A stretch of DNA of 64,000 bases from CAWGYT01 sp963826795 (GTDB lineage: Bacteria; Planctomycetota; Planctomycetia; Pirellulales; Pirellulaceae), in assembly GCA_963826795.1 (NCBI GenBank), contig CAWGYT010000010.1, forward strand, positions 372,001 through 436,000, written 5' to 3'. Shown here one piece after another: positions 1 through 7,752 of the stretch. Position 1 is the first letter of the stretch. Each line of letters begins with the position of its first letter. The notes beneath the pieces are model-generated. The model saw only the letters and a program-made list of their open reading frames with translations, did no database searches and was not told the origin of the DNA. Position numbers and translations under genes: made by a program.

Positions 1-2
1 CG

Positions 3-317
3 ACCGGTGACATCCAGCTGAAGGATTGGGTCCGCGTCGTGACCCGCGAGTTGCTGATGGGCCTGCTGCTCGGCGGTTTGCTGGGAATCGTCTTTCTCCC
101 GGTGGGGATCATGTTCGCGCCGGAATCGGTGCTGGTGGTCCCCCTGACGCTCGTGCTGGTTGTACTCTGCGGAACCCTCGTCGGATCGGTCCTCCCGTTG
201 GTCTTTCGACAATTGGGCCAGGACCCGGCCCTGATGAGCAATCCCTTTGTGGCGGGGATTATCGATATCGTGGGAATCGTGATCTACGTCCGGGTGGCAA
301 TTCTGCTGCTCAGCTAG
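3..317 (+). CDS. mgtE: MgtE-type magnesium transporter, C-terminal end (partial at window edge)
   Basis: The reading frame is open from base 3 and ends at TAG 315-317; the start lies outside the window. The roughly 104 visible residues contain three hydrophobic segments (LLMGLLLGGLLGIVFLP, then a Val/Leu-rich helix, then IIDIVGIVIYVRVAILLL). Charged loops separate them and read GQDPALMSNPF and AGIID. This matches the final transmembrane helices of the MgtE family of inner-membrane Mg2+ channels, where the DPA and N-P motifs are typical of the last domain. The cytosolic N and CBS domains would be upstream. A different member of the same divalent-cation transporter family cannot be excluded from the tail alone. 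Confidence 0.7.
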   Translation, partial: TGDIQLKDWVRVVTRELLMGLLLGGLLGIVFLPVGIMFAPESVLVVPLTLVLVVLCGTLVGSVLPLVFRQLGQDPALMSNPFVAGIIDIVGIVIYVRVAILLLS

Positions 318-330
318 TGCTGTGGTTGGG

Positions 331-401
331 AAAAGGGGTCAGGTCCCAAAAGTGCGAAGCACCCGAAGGGCCGTTCCGGCTTTTGGGACCTGACCCCTTT
401 T
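331..401. terminator. Bidirectional intrinsic terminator between converging genes
   Basis: A perfect 22-bp inverted repeat has arms at 331-352 and 380-401 and a 27-nt GC-rich loop. The left arm begins with an A-run and the right arm ends in a T-run (TTTTTT 398-403), so it can work on both strands. It sits between the + strand mgtE end (317) and the minus-strand PPC gene end (407), where a shared terminator is expected. Confidence 0.75.
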
Positions 402-406
402 TTCAA

Positions 407-1195
407 TCAGCGGAGCGTGACCACAAGCCGATAGGGGTGGGCGGGGCCGCCATGGTCGTGGGCATCCTGGAGCGCCAGAAAATAGCGGCCCGTGACCGGA
501 ATTTCGTATTCGAGCCGTGAATCGAGTCGGTCGAAGTCGTCAACGCAAATCAGTATCTGGCCCTGCTCGTCGTACAGCGTCAGGAGACTGTCCAGGGCCG
601 AGCCATGCCGGCGAGCGAAGACCTCGGCCCGCACCGTCTGTCCCGCGAGGGCTGGGAATGCAAACACGTCCACGTTGCGATCGGCGTGGATCTCGCCCTG
701 AATCGTGAGCTCGCCCTGCATCTCGGGCAAGGGCTGAATCGCCTGGGCCTGCCGAAAGCCGTCATTGGGCTCTTGCTCGATCACCAGCGACGACGAGCTT
801 TCCGCCAAGACCGTAAACGGCGCGCTTTCGCCCGCCGGCGAGCAGACCACCAAAGCAATCTCGGCTCCGGCCGGCAGCTCGTCCGGCACGTGCAGCTCGA
901 TCTCGACCTGAGTGTCGCCGATCTGGCTGGCGTCCTGCCCGCCGGGGATTGGCGCGTTGCTTTGGTTGAGTAACTTCACCGTCGCGCCTTCGAGACGGCA
1001 GCGAACCTGCTGCGCCTGATCGAGCTTCCAGCCACGCATCACCAGCTTCGTCGTGGCACCCGGCTGCACGCCCAGGGGATTGCAGAGCGCGATCCGGGGC
1101 GACTCGGTTGGCGCCTCTTCGCCTCGGGCCGTGGCCGACGACAACGCCAGGAGTCCCACCAGAACCCAATCACGCCGCCGCAAGGTTTCACGCAT
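407..1195 (-). CDS. Exported protein with a C-terminal PPC (pre-peptidase C-terminal) domain
   Basis: About 262 residues. The start is taken at ATG 1195 (MRETLRRRDW), which gives an Arg-rich n-region and a hydrophobic stretch (WVLVGLLALSSATARG) typical of a signal peptide. It also overlaps the stop of the upstream DUF1501 gene by 8 nt, suggesting translational coupling. The middle resembles an Ig-like fold. The C-terminal half is a PPC domain: EQEPND followed by GEIHADRNVDVFAFPALAG, then SLLTLYDEQG and a GRYFLALQD ending. PPC domains are beta-rich modules on secreted enzymes and planctomycete exported proteins. No catalytic domain is visible, so it is probably an accessory partner of the DUF1501/DUF1553 proteins encoded upstream. 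Confidence 0.75.
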   Translation of the reverse strand: MRETLRRRDWVLVGLLALSSATARGEEAPTESPRIALCNPLGVQPGATTKLVMRGWKLDQAQQVRCRLEGATVKLLNQSNAPIPGGQDASQIGDTQVEIELHVPDELPAGAEIALVVCSPAGESAPFTVLAESSSSLVIEQEPNDGFRQAQAIQPLPEMQGELTIQGEIHADRNVDVFAFPALAGQTVRAEVFARRHGSALDSLLTLYDEQGQILICVDDFDRLDSRLEYEIPVTGRYFLALQDAHDHGGPAHPYRLVVTLR

Positions 1196-2483
1196 AAAGT
1201 GCCTCGATGGTCTGACCCTCATCCAGAATCGCGACCGGTCGCCCATCGGGCGTCACGAGTTCCCGGCGTGGATCGATGCCCAGCGAGCTGAGGATTGTGA
1301 AGGCGACGTCGGCGGGGCGAACGGGATGGTCGGTGACTTGCGCCCCCTCGCGATCGGTCGCGCCGATGACTTGGCCGGTCCGCACGCCGGCTCCCGTGAA
1401 CAGCAGGGAAGCCGCCGGTGCCCAGTGATCGCGTCCGACGTCTTTGTTCAGCTTCGGAGTCCGACCGAATTCGCCCATCGCGACCACAAGCGTTTCGTTG
1501 ACCAAGCCCCGCTCGTGGAGGTCCGTGACGAGGGCCGAAAAACCGCGATCGAAGTCGGGCAATTTTTGTTCCAGCCCGTCCCAGATTTTGGCATGATGAT
1601 CCCAGCCACCGAAGTTGACCGTCACGAACGTCACGCCTCGCTCGACCAGCCGGCGTGCTAACAGACAACTCTGCCCAAATGTGGTCCGTCCATACCGATC
1701 GCGCAGCGTCGATGGCTCTTGCTCAACGGCAAACGCCTCGCGGGCCTCGCCCGAAAGGACCATCTCCGTGGCTCGTTGCTGAAACTGGTTGTACGCCAGC
1801 AATTGATCGTTGCCTTCGATCCTGCGGGCGAGACCATCGACCGTTTGAAGCAGCGACTGACGTCGGTCGACGCGGATTTGCGAGATGGGCTCAGATCGCG
1901 AAACGTCGCGGACGCGAAAGTCGGCCTGGTTCGGGTCGCCGGCCTTGAACGACTCGAAGCGTCCGCCCAAGAAGGCGCTTTTGCCCAACTCCCAGGTGAA
2001 GGATGGATTCCTCGGAATGGCCACATAAGGAGGCAGCGTCCCTGGGAAACCGCTCTCGTGAGCCGCGACGGCTCCCATCGCCGGCCAGTCTCCGAACGCC
2101 GATCCGAAGCGACCCGAGAGCACCCAATTGGTGGCCGTTTCGTGATGATCGTTGTTGTGGCATCCGCTGCGAACCAGACAGACCTGGTTCATCGTCTGGG
2201 CCATCATGGGCAATAGCTCACCCACTTCCACACCCGGCACACTGGATCGGATCGGCCGATACTTGCCTCGGATCTCCTCGCTCGCAGCGGGTTTCAGATC
2301 GAAACTGTCATGGTGCGAAAGCCCTCCACCCAGATACACCAGAATCACCGATTTGGCCCGCCGCGTACGGGTCAATTCGGCGCAGGCTTGGGAACGAAGC
2401 AGCATCGGGAGGCTCATCCCCAAGGGAGCAAGTCCGCCCACGCGGAGAAAGTCGCGCCGCGACGGAAATCGTAGATCGAACAT
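1188..2483 (-). CDS. DUF1501 family exported protein (sulfatase-like fold)
   Basis: 431 residues from ATG 2483 (MFDLRFPSRRDFLRVGG). The N-terminus carries a twin-arginine-like SRRDFLRVGG signal, and an upstream in-frame extension has no support. Family hallmarks are visible: SVILVYLGGGLSHHDSFDLK near the N-terminus, SGCHNNDHHETA, NFGGWDHHAKIW, and the C-terminal MGEFGRTP and GRDHW motifs. DUF1501 proteins resemble alkaline phosphatase/sulfatase folds. They are greatly expanded in Planctomycetes and almost always encoded next to DUF1549/DUF1553 proteins, as here (41 nt downstream of that gene). The substrate is unknown. Confidence 0.9.
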   Translation of the reverse strand: MFDLRFPSRRDFLRVGGLAPLGMSLPMLLRSQACAELTRTRRAKSVILVYLGGGLSHHDSFDLKPAASEEIRGKYRPIRSSVPGVEVGELLPMMAQTMNQVCLVRSGCHNNDHHETATNWVLSGRFGSAFGDWPAMGAVAAHESGFPGTLPPYVAIPRNPSFTWELGKSAFLGGRFESFKAGDPNQADFRVRDVSRSEPISQIRVDRRQSLLQTVDGLARRIEGNDQLLAYNQFQQRATEMVLSGEAREAFAVEQEPSTLRDRYGRTTFGQSCLLARRLVERGVTFVTVNFGGWDHHAKIWDGLEQKLPDFDRGFSALVTDLHERGLVNETLVVAMGEFGRTPKLNKDVGRDHWAPAASLLFTGAGVRTGQVIGATDREGAQVTDHPVRPADVAFTILSSLGIDPRRELVTPDGRPVAILDEGQTIEALYA

Positions 2484-2524
2484 GGTCGTATCAATTCGAA
2501 TAAGCGGTTTGATTGTCGGTGAGC

Positions 2525-4906
2525 TCAACGGTTGAAAGTGAACGCGGAGCTGTTCAGCAGCGCCCAAAAGAGATCCTGCATCACCTCCTCTCGATTCGAC
2601 TCCGTCAAGTAAGTCAGGACTTGCTGTCGCTCGTCGTCCGACGGGAACCGGCTGACGGTGGCGAGAAAAATTTCGTCGATCACGGGCCCGTCGTCGGGAA
2701 ACTCGCGCAGCAGCCGGACCAGCCGTCCCTCGGGCGATTTCAGTTTTTGAAACAGCTCGTCGCTATTCTGCAGATGCAGCAGTTGGGGTAGCGTCACCTC
2801 GTCCGCCCGCTCGCAGGCACAAGCCGTCGTGCGTGCGGGACGACCGAACATCGTGAGAAAGTACGACTCGGCGAACGGATCCGGAATCTGTACGGCTCGC
2901 ATTCCCTGCGGATAGCCAGCGAACGATTCGGGTTGATTCGTGGCGGCGCAAATCGCGTCGAGCAGTACTTCGGCGGGTAAACGACGCGCGTAAAAATGAG
3001 AATAGAAGCGACGATCTCGAAAATTCGAGGCCGTGGTTTCTGCAGTGAGCTGATAGGTGCGCGACGTCATGATCAACCGCATCAGGTGCTTCACATTGAA
3101 GCCGCTGGCGATGAATTCGCGGTTTAATACCTCCCAGAGTGCGCGGTTGGAGGGGGGATTCGTCGCACGCAGGTCATCCACGGGCTCGACCAATCCAATT
3201 CCCAGAAAATGCTTCCACAGTCGGTTGACCATGGCGCTGAGAAAGACTCGTTTTCGGGAGCCGTCAGCCAAGTCACCAGCGCGCCACGCGGATCACTGCC
3301 GGGCGGAATCTCGACGCGGGAACGGTCCAACGGCTGGGGCTTGAGCATTTCGCCAGTACGGGGGTGCCGTACCTCGACGGGCTGCCGCGCCGCCTCGGCC
3401 ATCTGTTCTTCCAACTCGGCAATCCGACGCTGGACGCCTTCCAATTGAGCCGGCTCGGCATTGGCCGCCTGCATTTCGCTCAGCCGGCTCGTTTGCTCGC
3501 GGTGTTGCTTACGCAGATTCAGCAGATGACGCGTCCCGACCACCAATTCGGTTGGACCCTGCTCGGGCTGACGCCGTTCGAGCGCCACGCGCGAAAAGAA
3601 ACTGACGAAATGGTAGTAGTCGTCCTGCGTGTATTTTTCCAGCGGATGATTGTGGCAACGTGCGCACCCAATCCGGGTGCCCAGAAAGGCTTGTGCAACG
3701 GAGTCTGCCACGTCGGACTTCTCCGCTTCGTTTTCGCCCACGGTGACCACGAAATAACCCACCGGTGGCTGCTCCGTACAAGACCCTGTCGCGGTCAATA
3801 CGTCCGCAGCGATCTGATCCCATGGTCGGTTAGCCGCCACCTGGGTGCGGAGCCAGGCATGGAAGCTGCGCACGCCTTTGACACCCCGCACGTCGTGGTC
3901 TCGTTCCCGGCGATTCTGCAGCAAATCGGCGAACCAATGCGTCCAATGGTCGACGAATTCCGGCCGCTCAAGCAAGTTGTCGACCAGACGCTGACGTTTG
4001 TCGGTCCGACCGTCGTCGGCAAACGCGCGGATTTCCTCCGGCGTGGGCAGCGTCCCGATCGCATCCAAGGAAGCCCGTCGCAGGAACGTCAGGTCGTCAC
4101 ATCGAGGCGACGGATCGATGCGTAGCGCCGCCAACTTGTCGAATACGGGATCGTCAACCGCGTTGTCACGCTCGGCGTATTGGTGCGCGTTCGACGTCGC
4201 GGTCACGCGGAATCGTGACCGTCACGATCTGAATCAGGCCGCCAAACGTGGCGCGGACCACCGTTTCACCAGCTTGCTTAACGGTCACGAGCCCCGATTC
4301 GGTCACGTCGACCGTCGCGGGATCGCTCGAGTCAAAGCGGGTTAACCAGGTCACATCCCGCTCACGGCCGTCCGCATAGGTCGCCGTGATCTGCAGAGGG
4401 ATCGTCGCGCCGACCGTGACCGTCGCTTGTTCCGGCGAGACGTGCAATCGTTCAAGACCCGGTTCGTCGTACTCTGGGCCGGGCATCCCCTGGCTCACCC
4501 ACGTGATCAGATCGCGCGCCGCCTGAGAATCCATTGCGAAGCGGGGGCCACCCCCATGCGGAACGGCTCCCATCGCTTTGCGGATCAACAGGCTTCGCTC
4601 AGGAGCGGACGCGAACACGCGGCGTCCAAGGCTCTCGCGCGTAATCGATTCGTAGTCGTCTTCCGGGGCATATCCCCGCAGCGAAAGTCGAAATCCGTTT
4701 TGCCCCGCCAACTTGCCATGGCAACCACCGGAATTGCAGCCGAAACGTGTCAGAATCGGAATCACGTCCTGGTTGAACGAGAGCGACTCAGAACTCCATG
4801 CGAGCGACGGAATTGCGGCGGCCGCCAGGATCGCCAATCCCCACGTCTGTCGCCGCGTCAGTTGCCATCCGCGAAAGCGATCGCCGGTTGAAATGCGAGA
4901 AGGCAT
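2525..4906 (-). pseudogene. DUF1549/DUF1553 (planctomycete cytochrome-like) exported protein, broken by two frameshifts
   Basis: Three overlapping frames make one gene of about 790 codons. Frame 1 (4906 to about 4190) has a signal anchor (TWGLAILAAAAIPSLAW), a haem-type FGCNSGGCHGK segment and an Ig-like Big_2 domain. Frame 2 (about 4200 to 3240) is DUF1549, with DDLTFLRRASLDAIGTLPT, a second C-x-x-C-H site (GCARCHNHPLEKY) and a short coiled coil. Frame 3 (about 3270 to 2525) is DUF1553 (FFSAMVNRLWKHFLG type, then TSRTYQLTAE). The breaks lie near 4190 and 3240. GGAGGAGGG upstream supports the start at GTG 4909/ATG 4906. It is typical of planctomycete loci ahead of DUF1501. The frameshifts may be sequence errors rather than inactivation, because the codon pattern is otherwise intact. 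Confidence 0.8.
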
Positions 4907-5008
4907 CACGCAATTCCCTCCTCCAGGTGGATCAAGCTCACGATTCGTATCTTAGGCGGACCCGCGTTCGGTTGTCGAGCCTGCGGATCGGACGGAAAAT
5001 CGTCCTGA

Positions 5009-5053
5009 CCCCCTTTTCGAGGATGCCCTTTTCGAGGACGCCCTTTTTCGGGT
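5009..5053. repeat. Short tandem repeat, about 15-bp unit
   Basis: Three consecutive copies of a CCCTTTTCGAGGAYG-like unit lie at the end of the degraded dehydrogenase fragment, the last copy being variant. In one minus-strand frame they encode KRASSKRASSKRG, which is probably not a functional tail. Confidence 0.6.
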
Positions 5054-5415
5054 GGCGCAGCCGTCCACGCCCGTCACGGGCGGTTCCTGGCCGGTTGCCA
5101 TCGCGCGCAGGAAGGCTTGCAGGGCGCGCCGACGGTGTCGTAGAACTGATTGCCTGCTTCGAAATAGTTGGGGCAAAACTGCTGCGCGCGGTCGGGTGAT
5201 TCGTGCCACACGGTGACCTGCCGCTGGACGTCCTCGATCGTCATCACTTGCTCGTCGGTCACCAATCGCATCCACTCCACCGTCCGCTGTTGCCCCGGTC
5301 GCCAAGTGGCACTGATGCTGCCCACGGTTCCGCCGACCGACTCGGTCAGCAGCGTGACGCCGTGCGGATGTCTCGCGGAATGCCCTTGCAGGACCGAGTG
5401 GACCGTCTCGATTTC
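5047..5415 (-). pseudogene. Gfo/Idh/MocA-type oxidoreductase, C-terminal fragment
   Basis: From about 5415 the minus strand reads HPHGVTLLTESVGGTVGSIS, then RTVEWMRLVTDEQ, then FEAGNQFYDTVGA. After a one-base frame slip near 5120 it continues LQAFLRAMATGQEPPVTGVDG. The ending -L-AFLRA-x-x-TG-x-x-P-VTG-x-DG is the usual C-terminus of Gfo/Idh/MocA dehydrogenases. The NAD-binding N-terminal domain is absent: upstream, the sequence changes directly into an OtnK-like kinase. The piece is therefore a remnant or one half of a fusion, and not a working enzyme. Confidence 0.6.
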
Positions 5416-5430
5416 GCGTCTCGATTTCGC
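5405..5430. repeat. 13-bp direct repeat at the kinase/dehydrogenase junction
   Basis: GTCTCGATTTCGC occurs twice head to tail (5405-5417 and 5418-5430), exactly where the OtnK-like reading frame gives way to the Gfo/Idh-like one. It looks like a scar of replication slippage or short-homology joining. Confidence 0.6.
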
Positions 5431-6007
5431 CGCCGAACCAGCGTCGCAAATCGAGGTGATTGGAAACGAGCGAGGTGAGCAAGGCATACGGCAGCTGGGC
5501 CACTTCCGGCGGGATCCCGTCCGTCACCGGGACGATCGCCTGCCGGATGGGTTGAGCCGCAAGGTCTGACAAGATTGCCTTGGCGGTTTGAGAGCCAAAG
5601 CCGAAGCCGCCACCGATGACTGCCACGCGTTGCTGGGAGGGGTTGGCCGGGCAAATCACGGCCGTTCGCAAATCGAGCGACTCGAGCGCTGCGTCCCCTT
5701 CGTCCACCAGGTTTCCCTGACCGGTGGAATCGATTTTCTTGAACACCCGGTCGGCGCAATGGCGCCTCAGCCACTGAATCGCCTGCCGGACTTGTCGGCG
5801 GGCAATGGCCGGCGACGCGTCTCGACTGTTGGTCGTCAACGCCATAACGTCGCTGTCGCCAGGCGGTCCGCCGCGACGGTCGAACACCGCGCTGCCGCGA
5901 AATCCACGCGCCACAAACTGCACTCCGGCATCCAACGCGCCGCTCAGGTCGTCGGCCACGATGGCCCACCGAGCCGGATCGCGTGATTGGCGCATCGCTT
6001 GTTGCAC
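5429..6007 (-). pseudogene. Four-carbon acid sugar kinase (OtnK/DUF1537-like), N-terminal part only
   Basis: About 193 residues show the N-terminal nucleotide/substrate half of the DUF1537 family: WAIVADDLSGALDAGVQF near the start, a VFKKIDST segment and LRTAVICPANPSQ. The start is ATG 6007 or ATG 5992 (MRQSRDP). Full-length members have about 400-430 residues with a second ATP-binding domain. That half is missing here, replaced by a dehydrogenase tail at about 5420. OtnK-type kinases phosphorylate C4 aldonates and are often clustered with class II aldolases or HpcH/HpaI enzymes, which fits the neighbours at 6053-7370. As it stands the enzyme should not be active. Confidence 0.7.
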
Positions 6008-6052
6008 GGCATTTGCCTTGTTCGCATCACTGGTTCGACCTGCGCCGCCAGT

Positions 6053-6460
6053 TCACTGGCCCGTGATCTCGATCTGGACACCCGCCGTCGCCGACCGATC
6101 GAGAAACAGCGCCCGCTTGCCTTTTGTTCCCTGATGGATCGCCTGTGCCACAGGCAGACCCTGACCTGGCAAGTCCGCAAAGGCCTGCCCGACGTCGTCG
6201 ACGGTCAGGCAGACGTGGTGCAGCCCCGGACCGTGCTCGGCCAGCCACGCCTTCAGCGGGTGATCGTTCGTCAACGGTTCCACGAGCTGTAAATGGGCAT
6301 TGCCCAAGTCCAGATGCGTCAGGCGAATCGAGCCGTCGTTGACGACTTCGCTGAACAAGACCTCGAGCCCCACAAGGTCGCGCCAAATCGTGAGCGCATT
6401 CGCGGTGTTTTCGACCACAATCGCCACGTGGTCCAGGGAACGAAACGTCGCATGTTTCAT
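6053..6460 (-). CDS. VOC-superfamily protein, methylmalonyl-CoA epimerase-like
   Basis: 135 residues from ATG 6460 (MKHATFRSLDHVAIVV); an in-frame ATG at 6475 would add five residues. The metal-binding pattern of the epimerase subgroup is complete: His in LDHVAIVV, Gln in HLQLVEPL, His in GLHHVCLTVDD and Glu in the C-terminal VQIEITG. The LKAWLAEHGPGLHH loop is typical of methylmalonyl-CoA epimerases (about 130-140 aa). No mutase lies nearby, and the gene is flanked by sugar-acid enzymes, so another VOC lyase/epimerase role is possible. It is 45 nt upstream of the OtnK-like fragment and probably co-transcribed with it. Confidence 0.75.
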   Translation of the reverse strand: MKHATFRSLDHVAIVVENTANALTIWRDLVGLEVLFSEVVNDGSIRLTHLDLGNAHLQLVEPLTNDHPLKAWLAEHGPGLHHVCLTVDDVGQAFADLPGQGLPVAQAIHQGTKGKRALFLDRSATAGVQIEITGQ

Positions 6461-6577
6461 GGGGATCCCATCCATCTGAGTCGCGGGAGGGCGAGTTGGA
6501 TTTTGGCCGGTGACGGTCCGAAACGATTTGGGGACTTCGAATTTCGAGTTTCGCGATGCTTCGTTTCGTGAGCCGAT

Positions 6578-7370
6578 TTACGGATGGGGATCGGGAGCTC
6601 CGTCGACGACCTGCGGTCTCCGAGCGGCCTCGAGGGATGTTTGCAGGGATCGGATCATCAGGTTCATGTCGGCTCCGAGTCCGATCATTTGAAACCCGTC
6701 GCGGCGACGCTGGGCAACTTCCTCGAGATCGCGACCCAGGATCCCCGCGGCGATTCCCCGCGCTGCGGCCTCGCGGCGCATTCGGAGCATGATTTCCGCG
6801 ACGTCGCCGCCCTCCCATTGCCCCAGGTGTCCGTAGCTGGCCGACATGTCGGCGGGACCGAAGAAAATGGCCTCCAGGCCCGCGACGTTCAGAATTGAAT
6901 CCACGTTTTCCGCAGCCGAGCGCGTCTCGAGCAGCGGAATGAGCATCGTTTCGTCGTTGGCTTGAGCCAGATAGGCTTGAGCCTCCAGTCCCCAGGCCAC
7001 GCATCGTTCCCCGCCCACACCGCGGACGCCCCGGGGAGGATAGCGACCGAATTGAAATGCCTGCTCGACGTCCTGCTGATCGCTCATCATCGGCAGAATG
7101 ATTCCCTGAGCGCCCAGGTCCAAGGCCCGCTGGACATTCTCGCGCGTGCTCTGGGCGACCCGGACGAGCGACGCAGTTGGCGTTCCGGACGTCACCCGTA
7201 GGTGATTGATCACGTCGCCCCACGCCAAATGTCCGTGCTCCATCTCGATCACGATCCAATCGATTCCCAACGTGACCGCCGCCTCGGTGACGTTGGGGCA
7301 ATCCAGTGTGACCCACATTCCGAACGTCGTCTGACCTGCGCAGTTTCTTTCGTAACGGATTTGGCAGCAT
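6578..7370 (-). CDS. HpcH/HpaI family aldolase (2-oxo-3-deoxy acid type), N-terminal frameshift
   Basis: The TIM-barrel aldolase body is clear: TLGIDWIVIEMEHG (catalytic His in the EHG motif), AQGIILPMM, then the metal ligands in LIPLLETRSA and GLEAIFFGPADMSAS. These enzymes cleave or form 2-oxo acids with pyruvate. The open frame starts at an internal Met (7318). The natural start is probably ATG 7370 (MLPNPLRKKLR), whose frame joins the body after restoring two bases near 7340 to give R-A-G-Q-T-T-F-G-M-W-V, the normal N-terminal consensus. The gap is a CGCGCA to CGCA collapse. The gene lies upstream of the VOC and OtnK-like genes, fitting acid-sugar breakdown. Confidence 0.8.
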
Positions 7371-7752
7371 ACTGGCTCGGTTGAATCGGTTGGATCGTGA
7401 GCTGTGTGGCGGGATGCCGTCCACTTGTTTACCTTTACCGCCTTTCAGGATATCCGCCGGGATCGCGGTTCACCACCGGGAACCCGGGAATCACACGTCG
7501 CCGCAGCGAGGTTGACGCGTCCTTGACGGCATCACTTTCGAAGGCCATCCGGAAGCCGTAGAATCAGGGTCGTCAACCGGGAGAGCGAGGCTCCCGCCGA
7601 GCCGCGGATTCGCCGAGCCGCAGATTCGGCAAACGGCTTGGAATGGAAACCGGATCGACCTCGGATCTTGCCGAACCTTTACTTTACTTGCCTTCAATAC
7701 CGCTCGTCGGGAGCCGTGTCCTCCCGTCGCGGTTGCTGAGAGGATTCACGCG
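7371..7752. other. Intergenic region with a small hairpin repeat
   Basis: No gene is supported. A 21-bp hairpin-forming sequence at 7585-7605 (GCGAGGCTCC / GCCGAGCC type) recurs at 9455-9475 just after the selenoprotein-like gene. The motif is therefore a dispersed repeat bracketing that gene. The segment should hold the divergent promoters for 7370(-) and 7753(+). Confidence 0.5.

Noticed and set aside
6027..7424. A 465-codon minus-strand frame over the aldolase and epimerase genes
   Set aside because: It is a shadow in another frame of two well-supported enzymes. Only its first dozen codons (MLPNPLRKKLR) matter, as the displaced aldolase start.
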